Source: Euglena gracilis
Taxonomy: Eukaryota > Euglenida > Euglenophyceae > Euglenales
DNA: 64,000 nt
Assembly: GCA_039621445.1 (NCBI GenBank)
Contig: CP154955.1
Span: forward strand, 53,163,384-53,227,383
Reading direction: 5' to 3'
The notes beneath the pieces are model-generated. The model had not been told where the DNA came from, searched no databases, and was given only the letters and a program-made list of their open reading frames with translations. Of this stretch, positions 41,728 through 52,094 are shown in pieces; position 1 is the first letter of the stretch; each line of letters begins with the position of its first letter. A program made the translations under genes and the position numbers.

Positions 41728-42186
41728 TTTTTGTGTAACAAAAAGGGTAATATATCTTGCCATTGTCCAAATCCCGCAGCGCGAAAGCGCAACACAAGCC
41801 CAAGAGGATCAGCCTCATCATGCAATTCTCGTTTTTCACAAAATGCGCATTCGCAAAAATCAAAATATCGATCACGATCCACATGTTCACTGTGCGGATC
41901 CACCAACCACCCCTCACCCAAATGTCGCTATGCGACCCCTCCCCACCCAAGCCAGAGTCATCGCGATATGAGTCGCAGTTCAAAAGATCATACTTCAGCC
42001 AAAAGGCATAAGGTAGGTCAACGAACAACCTCTATTGAGGATTATCACCCGGCTTCGGGCAGGGAGGGGGATGATACCCCACGTAACCAAAGGGATCATC
42101 CCTGCTTTAGCGCTCATAAATTCAAAGACGTATATGCGTCAAGAAAGTCAATGGCTGATATGGCCACCGGTTCGAATTTTGAGTAA
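41728..42186 (+). pseudogene. gag: E5 nucleocapsid remnant
   Basis: This is in frame with gag after the TGA. The first knuckle is degraded (F-L-C-N-K-K-G-N-I-S-C-H-C, the His now Asn). The second, C-S-L-C-G-S-T-N-H-P-S-P-K-C, is intact. The tail has P-A-S-G-R-E-G-D as in E4. Confidence 0.75.
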
Positions 42187-42940
42187 AGACACCCGAAACC
42201 CAGGAATGCGGACTACAGAGGCTACTAGAAAGGAGGTGAAAGGAGTCATGACCCTAGTTATCTCCTGCCCAGTATCCTTTCTGGTCCTCGTTCCAGGATT
42301 TTCCGGTGTCCCCGCTCAAAATTCTGCCATATTTTTTGACATATAGACAGTGTTGTGTTTCCGGTTCTGGTGCATCATGGGATACGCCATGAATGTCCAT
42401 GTGGTTGAGTGGATTCCCGCTCCAAGAATGCACACAACACCGCAAAATTCTTCCCCCCCCCCCTCAAACTCCCACTAATCATCACTTTTACACACCGTTT
42501 TCGATGACAGCAAAACCGTTTCCTACAACACCAACACCGTTTTCAAACCCGGGGTAAAGAGAAAGTGCCCCCCATACCCACCGCATATCCACAAACGTTC
42601 CACATGCGGTAGGGGTAACAAGTAGCTTAACCCCCAACGTTTCACTGGGTACCAAGACGAAAGCCCTAAGGCCTGAAATTCGAATGGTGTCGAGTAGTCG
42701 CCCAGCTGCTTTCATTTTTCGTTTACCACCAGGTTTGTCGATTGCAGACAATCCTGTACACCCCCCGCAGCTCAAAATCGCATACAATTTTTCTTACACA
42801 CTCCACCCCCTCCAGACCAACATGCGCGACAAGGACAACTACTCCGCACCTTCCCCCCATGGTGTGCACTCTGGGAGAACTTTCCACACAATCACCAACC
42901 AAACACAAAGGTGAATATATACATCAAAACTAATCCCCCC
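42187..42940 (+). pseudogene. E5 protease-region remnant
   Basis: There is scattered nucleotide similarity to E4 24,440-25,480, such as ACACCGTTTTCGA and GTGTCGAGTAGTCGCCCAGC (near 42,686 and 25,283). No DTG frame survives. The similarity marks where pol was lost. Confidence 0.6.
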
Positions 42941-45900
42941 ACACTATATCTCCAACGGAGAGCTCTATTCATTGACCGATTTTTGTCAAGTGCAAGAGAA
43001 ATTCAACACTATGTCCACATTGCCCCCGAAGCGCATAGCGCACATCAATGCCGATGCGCATAGCTCACATTCCCCCCAAGCGCTAATTGCGCACACCGCG
43101 TGTCGCGCGAATCCTGCGCATATCACGCTTCCAAGCCTACCCCCCCCACGCACACGTTGTGCAGTGAGGCAACTGCCCCCCCTCCCGCGCGTATCGCGCC
43201 ATATCATGCGCGTATCGCGCTAGACCCCGTGCGTATCGCGCCACCCACCTTAGCAACCCCCCTTTCCCACAATGTCGTGTGAGCACTATCGTGCATTTAT
43301 GACACATGGGTATACGCCCAAACCACCCATATTCTTTTGGGAATCATTCCCAAAGTTATATGTGTGGAAATCCGCAACTCTGTTCATGGATGTTTGTTTC
43401 TGTCCCACACGATCAAATTGCAGATTTTGTTTGATGACAGCAAACAAGAAGTGAATTTTTATGTGAATACGGTTTTTTGCCCAATCGACTCCCACACCAA
43501 AAATATTTTGGTGTTCCCAAAGCTCTATAGAGCAAAGCAACACAAGCCATGTGATAACGTTTTTGGGATGTATTGCAAATACTGCATTTTTCCCGAAAAC
43601 TTATCCAACTTGTGCTTAAATAGCAGTTTTGTGCCTAAATGGCTTGTTATTTTGGCAAATTGAAATCCCGATATGGGAAAATGCTCAAAATTACAGTTCT
43701 CTCATTTGCAACATAGTTGCCCCCCCCCCCCTCAAGAGGACATGGCTCTTGACATTTCAACACTTAACCACTTAGCCTTAGGTCTATGTTACCAATACAT
43801 CCTATCGTGTGCAAGGCCTATGGCCATTACTCATGTGGTCCATGGGTCCATAGGACCAATTTGCACAAAATGCAAGGACCAAAAGGACCAAAGGTCCACA
43901 AATCCATATTATAAAGTGAAAAGTCCATATGACCTCAAAAAATGACACAAAAAGCCATATTACATGGCTGAAAGTGGCTGAATTGGCCAAAACAAGCCAA
44001 ATAGGCTAGTTGTATGCAGATTTGCATAAATGTCACTTTGGCATAGCCTCAAAACCACCACAAAAGCTTCAAAATTTCTGGCACCTCGTACCACGAGGTT
44101 TTGACTGTATGTAGTAGTGCCTAGGAGATAGAAACCAAAGTTGTCTTTGTAGAATAAATTATGGGAGCTTATAGCAAAAGCTCACTCACACAGGCAAAAG
44201 ATCAAAGACGTATCTCAGCGCCTGTAGCTGGCCGATAGGCCATGTTACCCCTCATTCGAAAGCTCGTTCGATGAGCCGTCCAGCGGTGCAAACAGATCGC
44301 TGTAACTCTGCACGGTACTCTTATTTGAGGAGATCGTGAACAATTGAATTAAGCCAAGCCAATCTGGCCAAAAGCCAAATTTTGAGCCAGATCTTGTACG
44401 ATCGTGTACCAGACTGGCAAATCAGCCTGAAAGGTTTCTATACTGTTCCCCACATCGTTTCTGATGGCTAATTACCATTGGTTACCAGATGGGCTAATGG
44501 CCATTTTTTAGTACCTTTGGCAGCATTCTGCCCATTACCCCCTCTGTATGGGCTATTAGGCCTGGTACAATTCAGAGGGCTATAGCCCACAATTTGGAGT
44601 CATTTCGACTCACTAGAACCATTTTAGGAGCACTTATGTGCAAATTTTCATTTAAATCATTGATTTTCTGCAATTTTTGGTGATTTTCCCCTATTCTGGC
44701 ACTCATATCCCTAATGGGAGTGATCTTGAGGCACTATGCCAGAATGGAATGCAAAGGGATATGCTGATAATGGCAATTTTTCCTTTGCTCAAGATGTCAT
44801 AGACATGTTTTACTTGTATTTTCAAGCTTATTTTGCTTTTTTTTGCTCTATGTTTGCACAGTTTTACAGCTTTTTGGGTGATGTGGTGTTATTAGACACC
44901 CAAATCCCAAAATCTGTAAAAACAACAAACATGCAGTGTTATTGGACACTCTCAACAAGCACTATGTGCACTTGGCGAATTTGCAGTCTTAATGACTCAA
45001 AATGCACCGAAATTGCACTTTTGGTGACAAAAATGCAATTCTCGACGCAGAATCTGCATTTCTGCCCTAAATCCTGATAGGGATTTCCCTAAAAATCTGA
45101 CAAAAGTCAGTATTTCTCAGTGGCATAGTCACCAATGATGAGATTTTGTCACATTTTCAGTATTTTTTTTCTGCTTACCACACTAACGGCATACCTTGCC
45201 CCACCCCCCCCCACTTTATTCAGTGGGACCCCCTTACCGATATAATTCGGACCCCCCACTTTATTCAGTGGAATCCCCCTACCGATATAATTCGGAAGAC
45301 CCAATGGTCATCATCTGCAACACCAACGGTGTCATTTTGCAAGGTTTATAAGAACCGTAGCTCAAAAATGGTGAAATCCAGCTTTTTTGTGACGAATTTC
45401 ACCGCACTGGAACAATGTTCCATCCTTTTATGTGCATTCACAGTTCATTTGCGGATTTTCAGAGTGGTATAAGCCAACCTAACCACATTTTGTTCGGTGA
45501 ATTGGCAGCAGCCTGCCACAATTCCGCATTTTCTCAGCGGTTGTACACCTCAGTGTGATCTTTTTGGCAACATGCCGAATTTTTCTTTGATTCGGGTATA
45601 CACCCAGCAGTACTTTTGTGCCATGCATATTCCGCAAGGCAAGGTTTCTGGGCGATAATGCCTACCCCCCCATTATTTTTGGCTAATGCCAACTCTTCAG
45701 CCTACAGGCTGCACACCCAAGGCACAAATGCCAAATCTACAGTTTTTAGGGCTACTGCCCGCTATTCTGAGGTATACGCCTCTGGGGATACCCCATCGAC
45801 AACACCGTGCTCGCGCTGCACTGTGAAGACTTCACAGCGGTATATGCCGCCAGTAAGAAGACGCACAGCGTACAGCGCGCACAACGTAATAATTAGGCCA

Positions 45901-46452
45901 ACTTGTTACTTTTCGGCCTTAAGGCCCCCATAAGACTGCCAGACAGCAAAAATTCTTTGTAAGGTCTTTAGACCAGCCCCCCACTCCTCTCCCCTTTCCC
46001 CCCCCGGGCAAAAATCGCTGTCGCCGGCAGTTGGTTTTGTAAATAGGTTTACCTCCCTGGTCAGGTATGACTGGCCAGGTGCCCCTCCTTCTACACCCTA
46101 CCCTTGCAATCTTTTCCGATTATGGAATGAGACCACCCAAAGTGCCATAGGCACACCCCAAACGGGGTGGACGGGACTTTCTGGAATGAAAACCTTCCAG
46201 CCCCACTTTCTAAGCGGGCTCTTCCACTTCCACCCCTTTACCGCAATAAGTAGGTAGCCGCATAAGCGGGTAACCTCTTTTGCGCGTTTTGGGTTTTGGG
46301 TTCCCCTCTCTTCCTTCCTACCCGTTTCTGGTTTTTGACCTTGTGAGGGAGAAGCAGACCCAAGACATGCGGTCCTGGTGTACATTCCCCAGTCTTAGAG
46401 CTATGCTTGAATCCTTGCTGGCCTGGTCCAGTAAGGAAATCGGGCAAAGCCC
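42941..46452 (+). other. E5 long non-coding region
   Basis: There is no recognisable gene in about 3.5 kb. From 43,020 to 43,260 it is packed with GCGC-rich palindromes (GCGCG-TAT-CGCGC at 43,187 and 43,208; GCGC-ATA-GCGC at 43,031). An 8-bp stem lies at 43,336-43,354 and a 6-bp stem with ACC loop at 44,084-44,098. Two tandem units of about 46 bases with CCACT...AGTGG and CCGATATAATTCGG hairpins lie at 45,206-45,297. From 43,975 on it is shared with E5' (61,562-64,000). From about 45,935 it matches the E4 3' region. Confidence 0.7.
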
Positions 46453-46463
46453 TGGGAGGGGGA
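46453..46463 (+). other. E5 polypurine tract
   Basis: TGGGAGGGGGA precedes TGCGTACC of the 3' LTR. Confidence 0.8.
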
Positions 46464-46883
46464 TGCGTACCAGGCAGCATTGGACATGGCACTGTGCATA
46501 GCAGCAGTCTGCAGAATGTACAATGCCATGTCAGATAGTACTATTCCAAGTTCTGCAAGACAAGTTGCAAAATTAGGAGTAGCCTATCCTATCTCGGATC
46601 TGCCTTCTCTTTTCACAGGTGGTATTGTTATTCTGTTTCACATTTCATTAGCCCAAAAGGGCAAACCAAGACTGCAAGTTCAACACTCCGATAGGAGAAC
46701 ATTGGAGGAACGAGTTTCCAAACAAATCCCTCTCTTTGCCTTGTGCTCTGCATAAGCCCAAAGGCAATAAAAACTAATAGTTAAGGGAAAGATTTTCTTT
46801 TTTGTTACTCTCCTGGTTCTGTTCCCACGGGAGGGTGTAAGTAGGCCGACAGGCTGTGGGAATAGAGTCAGAGGACGTACACT
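46464..46883 (+). repeat. E5 3' LTR
   Basis: The 420-bp copy of the 5' LTR starts TGCGTACC and ends GTACACT. The duplicated GCAGC follows at 46,884-46,888. Confidence 0.9.
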
Positions 46884-47095
46884 GCAGCCCCGCAGCGATG
46901 ATCTGAAAATATCTGGGGGGTACCTCCAATATCTCCACTCCAAAATATTTGCACAGTGGGTTGGGCTATATCTGGGGTTTATGTCCACTGACACAGCCCT
47001 AAACCCCTGGACTCTCAGGCAATCCCCAACCGAGCCTTTACCACAAAAAAGTCTAAAGCTCTTTTCTTTACGGAAGGCTGTGCACGACCTCTTGT
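46884..47095 (-). pseudogene. E2 C5 cytosine methyltransferase, N-terminal part
   Basis: On the minus strand the sequence reads L-F-C-G-K-G-S-V-G-D-C-L-R near 47,075 (SAM-binding motif I; F-C-G-T-G-S-V in E1). Next is A-V-S-V-D-I-N-P-R-Y, then I-L-E-W-R-Y-W-R-Y-P-P-D-I-F. After a one-base shift it reads Q-I-I-A-A-G up to the E5 insertion. Joined through E5 (one copy of GCAGC removed) it continues L-P-C-T-E-Y-S. The order of motif I, acidic motif II (V-D-I-N) and the PC motif is that of C5 DNA methyltransferases. At least one frameshift makes this copy inactive. Confidence 0.78.
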
Positions 47096-47488
47096 GAGGT
47101 CTGTTTTGTTATACAGATTTAGGCTGAATCACAGATTTGCACGTCACGCACGCACACACCCGACACACTGGACACACCTTGCGCAGAGATCTCCTGGATT
47201 TGCAGATTTTTCATCCTGTTTTTACTCCCACGAGATTTCCCATGCCACCAGGGATTTGCGTATGTCTTTGTGTGGGGCTGGGTATGCGAGCCCGGGACGG
47301 CTCCAGCCCCCAACGGTCCACCCCGGCTGTCCTAGGATCGGTTTCCTTTCCCCCTTCCTTTCCCTTTTCCTTTTCCGCCATCCTGGCCCTTTCCCCTAGA
47401 CCAGTCATTTCCATTGTTTCCTTTCCCCCAAGAATTGTTTCCTTTGCCCTAGCCTTTGCCTTTGCCTTTGCCACCACCGGACTGTGAA
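47096..47488 (-). other. E2 gag-methyltransferase linker
   Basis: The minus-strand sequence is basic and Gln/Lys/Arg/Gly-rich (R-Q-R-Q-R-L-G-Q, K-G-E-R-K-P) with stops. The E1 counterpart (53,667-54,570) is also basic and low in complexity. No domain is recognised. Confidence 0.45.
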
Positions 47489-48673
47489 TCAAAATTCTGT
47501 TGATTTAAGTGCCACCACTGATTTCCCTGAAAAATGGTTTTGGCATTTGAATTCCACCCAGAAATGTTTCTCCTTCTCCCCCCCCATTGCCAAATTGAGA
47601 TTGCTGTGGGGGTGGTAATGACTGTGACCGAACTGGCACTGGCACTGGATTTTGCACGGGGGGTTCACGTTTGCGTTGGTCGCAGGTGCTGCCACCTGTG
47701 AATCTGATTTTACAACGGACGGTTTTGCCACCGATTCGCCCCCCTTTGCTGACCGTGTTGGGGAGGGTGTCCTGGGCCTCTTGACCCGGTCTACCTTGGC
47801 AGACCTGGCCCTCTGGTTTCCAAATGCATTTGGCTCCCTGGTACTGTGTATCATGTCTTGAGAATCCCTGGATGACAATTTTCGCTCAAAAAAACGGAAA
47901 ATTTCTTCAGGTCCCATTTTTGGCTGTTCCTCCACATTTTTCATCCTTTTATCCGTGCCTGTGATTGGTTTCCCACTGACCTCTTTCAGCTTGTCGCAAA
48001 TCGTAGTGTTGGGCAAAAAGACTTCGAACTCCAGCGGTGAAACTTTCGACACCTTGCAGGGCTTTTCCCCAGTGACACGTTCCACGGCACACATGATGTT
48101 TCCCTCAGTTGCAGGCACTCCAGGGTGCATTTTGACTTTCGGTCCACAGGTTCATTTTCTTTCCTCCTCATCGGCAACCCAATTCAAAATGAAATTTGGC
48201 AGTTTTCCTTTGACCAGTCTTTCTACCTCATCGTCAGTGGCGCTTTTCACCTGTCTCCAGGCTATTCTGAAATTTGTGACAAAGTCTCGCCATTCCCGTA
48301 CCGTAATTTTCCCTTGGTTCACAAGGTTCACATCACACCATTTTGTTCTGGCACACTCGGACTGAGTTCCAGCATATTTCCCGTCAATCCTGTCAAATTC
48401 CTCCTCGAAAGATGTTTTTCCGTTCAATTGCATTCGGAATTGCAATTCCTTCAGATTTGTGTCGTCCAGCGTCATTGCAGAAAGCTGAAGTTTGAGTAAA
48501 TCAGACACATGTCCATTTTGAAAAATATCCAAAGTCCTGAAATAACGATCCCAATCCCGCACAAAGGACGACCAGTCTTTTGGCTGTCCAGAAAAATTTG
48601 GAGCTACCAGGTTTTTCATCAATTGATGCGTTGCCACTGCATTTGATGAAACCAGCCCTGCACCTGCAGGCAC
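47489..48673 (-). pseudogene. gag: E2 Gag core and RRM-like region
   Basis: The minus-strand frame 48,673-48,152 has A-P-N-F-S-G-Q-P-K-D-W-S-S-F-V-R-D-W-D-R-Y-F and a long helical body ending N-F-I-L-N-W-V-A-D-E-E-E-R-K. This aligns with the Gag core of E4 and E5. After a frame change the frame 48,130-47,489 begins G-V-P-A-T-E-G-N-I-M-C-A-V-E-R-V and L-E-F-E-V-F-L-P. It lines up with the E1 segment (V-L-E-G-L-P-M-D-T-T-V-E-E-V-K and R-F-V-V-V-P-V) whose strand-helix pattern resembles an RNA recognition motif. The tail is basic. No zinc knuckle is present here. Confidence 0.65.
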
Positions 48674-48697
48674 TGCCCGTCCAGGTCGTGCACAAAC

Positions 48698-50031
48698 CTA
48701 TCTGACATGTGTCGCATGTGACCCTGGTTCAGCGTATTTATAGCCTTCAATTTCAACAGGATTTTTCTCGATCACAGGTAAGTCGTTGTAACCAAAAAGA
48801 TCAAACTCTTCGATTTCTGGGTTTCCAGCTGATTTTTCTCTCGTTTCCTTTGTCAGATCCACTGTCGCAGATTTGGCAGATTGAGCTTGCTGATTTTTCA
48901 TCACCAAAAACTCAGCCTGAAAAAAATCCAGCTTTTGTTGAAATAAATTAAAATAAATTCCAGCAATTTTTTCCGCTCCTGCTGTTCTTTTCGAAGTTCA
49001 ACGCACTGCTGTTGCAGTAAAACTCCAACCTGCTGTTTCATCGAGTTTTCCATTTCAGCCTGAACTTTTTCAAACTGCCCCTCCCTTTCACTCAGCCTCA
49101 ACCTTTCCTGCAACATTTCACTGATAATGACCTCCAAATTCTTTCACGTTTGCAGCCCCAACTCCCTTTGCACCTCCAACCGAATTGTGTCCTCGCTCTT
49201 GTTAATCAGGTCACAGACTTTTTCAGTGGGAAAATCTTTCCGACCCAGAAAATTATCCAACCTCCCCAAACGATTATTCAGAGCTTTGCTCTCTCGCTCC
49301 AGGGACTGTGAAAATTCCTTCCATTTCTCAGCATGCCCCTGAAATTTGGCACACTCAGTCTCACCCAAACCTTTGCATTGCTGAAAAATGATCCCAAAGC
49401 GTCCCTCCAGACCACAGCTTAGCTCACCGACTGCAGATTTTACCTGATTAACAGCAATTTCCTGCTGTTTTCCCTTCTCCCCCACTTGTTGCACCACCAC
49501 GTGCATCTCACCCACAGATTTTTCCAAAAACGACAGCTTCTGAGAAAAATCCCTCTCATTTTTCCTCAACCCTTCAACCTGGGTCTCAAAAACGTGTTCA
49601 CTCCATCCTCCATTTTCTTCAGTTTTTTCTACAAACTGCCGTTCCATTTCCACACTCAACAAATGCCTTTGGCATTTGGCCAGATTTTGCACCATTTAAC
49701 TATTTTGCTGAAAGTGCAAAAGCACGTCGTTTACGGTTGAACTCAGTTCAGCCTGAATTTCACGTTTCACCATGGAAATGTGATCAGCCATTCGCTGATC
49801 AATCATGCCCAATGCCTCATTGACCAGTTTCAATGCCTGCCCCTATGACATGGCCAATGCCTGATTTAGCCTGTTTTCTGCATCCCCCACCAGATTCTCA
49901 GACGTTTTTTCAGGATTTTTTCCTTCCTGCACCAAAAGTCTGCCATGTAAACATTCAATTTTGCAACTGATTTCTTCACCCCAATTGTTCCAATCATCAT
50001 CAGATTTGCCATAGCTCGATTCCATTTCCAC
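48698..50031 (-). pseudogene. gag: E2 Gag coiled-coil region
   Basis: Minus-strand frames 50,031-49,843, 49,695-49,144, 49,137-48,901 and 48,907-48,698 give Lys/Glu/Gln-rich heptad sequences (for example L-R-K-N-E-R-D-F-S-Q-K-L-S-F-L-E-K), separated by frameshifts. The same region in E1 is the coiled coil that E2 itself interrupts. Confidence 0.65.
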
Positions 50032-50182
50032 ATCATGCTTATTTTAAGGGTTTTGGGACCCAGTTTCTGCAGAAAAAATGGTGTTTGGCTGTAATTTCTG
50101 TGGCTGGGTCTGTGGAAAATCTGGCTGAATTGGCCGAAAAACCTGGGCTGAACGTGTATTTGAAGACAGTGTTAACGCTGGC

Positions 50183-51026
50183 TCACATCTGGGCTGGCCC
50201 CATGATTGCTGAGACAGATGATTCAGCCGAAAATTGCTGGGCTGGCTGAAAAACCTGTAAAGTCATCTGGGCTGGCCCCATGATTGCTGGGACAAATGAC
50301 CCAGCCGAAAACTGCTGGGCTGACTGAAAATCCTGTGAAGTCATCTGGGCTGGCCCCATGATTGCTGGGACAGATGACCCAGCCGAAAACGGCTGGGCTG
50401 GGTGAAAAACCTGTCCAGGCATCTGGGCTGGGACAGACATCTCAGCCGAAAAAGGCTGGGCTGGCTGAAAAAACCTGCAGCTGGGCTGCAGCTGGCTGTG
50501 CTGACTGCGTTTCTGAACACTGTGTTAACAGCAATGGTTGTGGCTGGGCTCTTAAACACAAAACTTTTTGTTCTGGCCCTAGGCTGCTGTCTCGTGACGA
50601 CACAGAAATTTGCCGAAAACCCGAAAAATTTACTGGCCACATGCCAGCAGCTTTCATTCTTTGCATAACCATTTCTTGAATTATTGCGTTTTCAGCCCGT
50701 TTTTCTTCCTCTGTTCCGCTTTCGTAAGCTGGGGGGTCTGGGTCCTCATCACTGCTGTGCAGTGGAACCAGCTGAAAATTTTCTGGCACTGCCACCGTGA
50801 TGGGCCTTATGCATGTAATTGACCCCCTCCCCGAATCAGCATCAGATTCTGAATCCTGTGTCGTTTCTGAAAATTCTGAAGACGATAAAGTTTCTGCAGC
50901 CTGAGAATTGTTTTCTGCCACAGATTCCGTAACGATTTGCAATGATGCCACGGGTTCTGAAAACTGGGCTGCAGAAACCTCAGTCTCCTTTTCGTTTTGA
51001 AAATAGATTTCTGCAACAGATCTCAA
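50183..51026 (-). pseudogene. gag: E2 Gag N-terminal region with 25-residue tandem repeats
   Basis: Frame 51,026-50,442 has an acidic Ser/Glu-rich head. Frame 50,440-50,183 has three repeats containing F-S-A-G-S-S-V-P-A-I-M-G-P-A-Q-M, from a DNA unit of about 78 bases rich in GGCTGG. The repeat DNA makes + strand open frames that are shadows. Confidence 0.6.
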
Positions 51027-51220
51027 AAAATTTTCACCACAGTCTGAAACTCGGACAGTTGACCTGAAAACGAGCAGATTTCTGCAGATTCTTCTGAAAC
51101 TTCACAGACAACTGGGTTGGTGAAACTGCCCTCGTGTACCATTCTGCGACACAGCTAAAATGACAATCCTCTGTGTCCGTGTTGAACGTCTCTGAAAAAT
51201 TTTCACTGACAGAGTCAGTG
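51027..51220 (-). other. E2 leader
   Basis: Short sequence between the PBS-like site and the gag head. No gene is seen. Confidence 0.4.
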
Positions 51221-51239
51221 AAACTGCCTCTGCTTAACA
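51221..51239 (-). other. E2 primer binding site candidate
   Basis: On the minus strand TGTTAAGCAGAGGCAG follows the 5' LTR. It resembles the initiator-tRNA complement TGGTAGCAGAGG with a few changes. Its place fixes the E2 5' end. Confidence 0.5.
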
Positions 51240-52094
51240 TGTTCACCGGGTTCGCCACCCCCGGGCTGCCGGTCGCCCCCGCGACCGCCGAGTCCCTTCG
51301 GGCCGAGGGCCCCGGGGGGTCCTCGCAGGCGGGGAGGACCACCGACAGGGGGGTGGTGTTTCCGGGGTGGGGCCTGCGCTTTCTCTGGGGGTTGGTTGGC
51401 TCAAGTCAACCCCCTTTTTTTCACCCAGGTGGTTTCTCCAACCCCAGCCGGTGCGTAGGATCGTTTTTTGGACGGTTTCCGAAATTTTGCTGAGAACTGA
51501 AACATCTGCAATTTGGTGTGAAAGTCTCACCTTTCTGCCCTCTCTCTCACACTCACCCACTCTCACACTCTCTTGCACACGTTAGAGACAAAACCAACCC
51601 ACAAACCAACCCACTGAAACTTGAAACTCCTGAAGTCAAAACTGAAAGAATCTTGAATTCTGAAACTCCGAAACTTGAGTGAGAACACACTCGAAACCAA
51701 AACTGTGAAATGTCCATGTATGGAATGTGCAAGCCTTGGGGCAAGGAGCGTTCGGCGAAGGTGGCGAAGGCGGTGATATAGGGGGTGGGCGGTGGCGTTA
51801 AAGGCTCCGTGAATAAAATTGAATTCAATGGATCAATGTCCAATAATGAAACTCAGCTTGCCACTCCAATTCAAAGTCCAATTGCCAAATTCAAATTCAA
51901 AGTATTCCTTCTTGCCAAATATTGGGGAAAACACCTCAAGTTCTGTGAAAAATGACAAATTTGAATGCGCTTAGAAATTTGACCCGCTTCCAATTTAAGT
52001 CGTGGGTTTCTCTAACTGATTGGCTGTTACCCGCGACTTTGTAATTTGCACCTTCTGGCATTTTTTGGCTGCCGGCGAAAGCCGGCGGCCGACA
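51240..52094 (-). repeat. E2 5' LTR
   Basis: This 855-bp partner of 643-1,508 has the same termini (TGTTCACC...CCGACA on +). Beyond it, E1 gag resumes with AGGAGCAGGTC. Confidence 0.85.

Larger units (their letters stand above)
38192..46883 (+). mobile_element. E5: non-autonomous clade II element with intact gag and no pol
   Basis: Identical-length 420-bp LTRs (38,192-38,611 and 46,464-46,883) differ at 11 positions (2.6%). Flanks are GCAGC (38,187-38,191 and 46,884-46,888). It has a PBS, a duplicated PBS-like site, a 931-codon gag, a degraded nucleocapsid and protease region, then about 3.5 kb without coding, the conserved 3' region and a polypurine tract. RT, RNase H, integrase and ORF3 are absent. 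It lies in the E2 methyltransferase gene. The second copy at 61,152-64,000 shares the non-coding part, so this is a family (gag-only or 'TR-GAG'-like), not a single deletion. Confidence 0.92.
643..52094 (-). mobile_element. E2: minus-strand chromodomain retrotransposon with C5 methyltransferase, carrying E3, E4 and E5
   Basis: E2 has LTRs at 51,240-52,094 (5') and 643-1,508 (3') with TG...CA ends. A purine tract abuts the 3' LTR, and a PBS-like site abuts the 5' LTR. Flanks are AGGA on both sides (639-642 and 52,095-52,098). Read on the minus strand the order is Gag (51.0-47.5 kb), methyltransferase (47.1-46.9 kb, then 38.19-37.92 kb), NPPW domain, protease, RT (to 35.48 kb), RNase H (from 19.84 kb), integrase, chromodomain (to 17.60 kb) and a Cys-rich 3' ORF. 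Subtracting E3, E4 and E5 leaves about 13.2 kb of E2 itself. Each gap in its coding sequence is explained by an element inserted inside it. Confidence 0.88.

Noticed and set aside
44080-44100. Stem-loop at 44,084-44,098 as a terminator or riboswitch
   Set aside because: A single 6-bp stem in eukaryotic non-coding retroelement DNA gives no basis for such a call.
50362-50679. + strand open frames at 50.3-50.7 kb
   Set aside because: They are shadows of the GGCTGG repeat DNA within minus-strand E2 gag.
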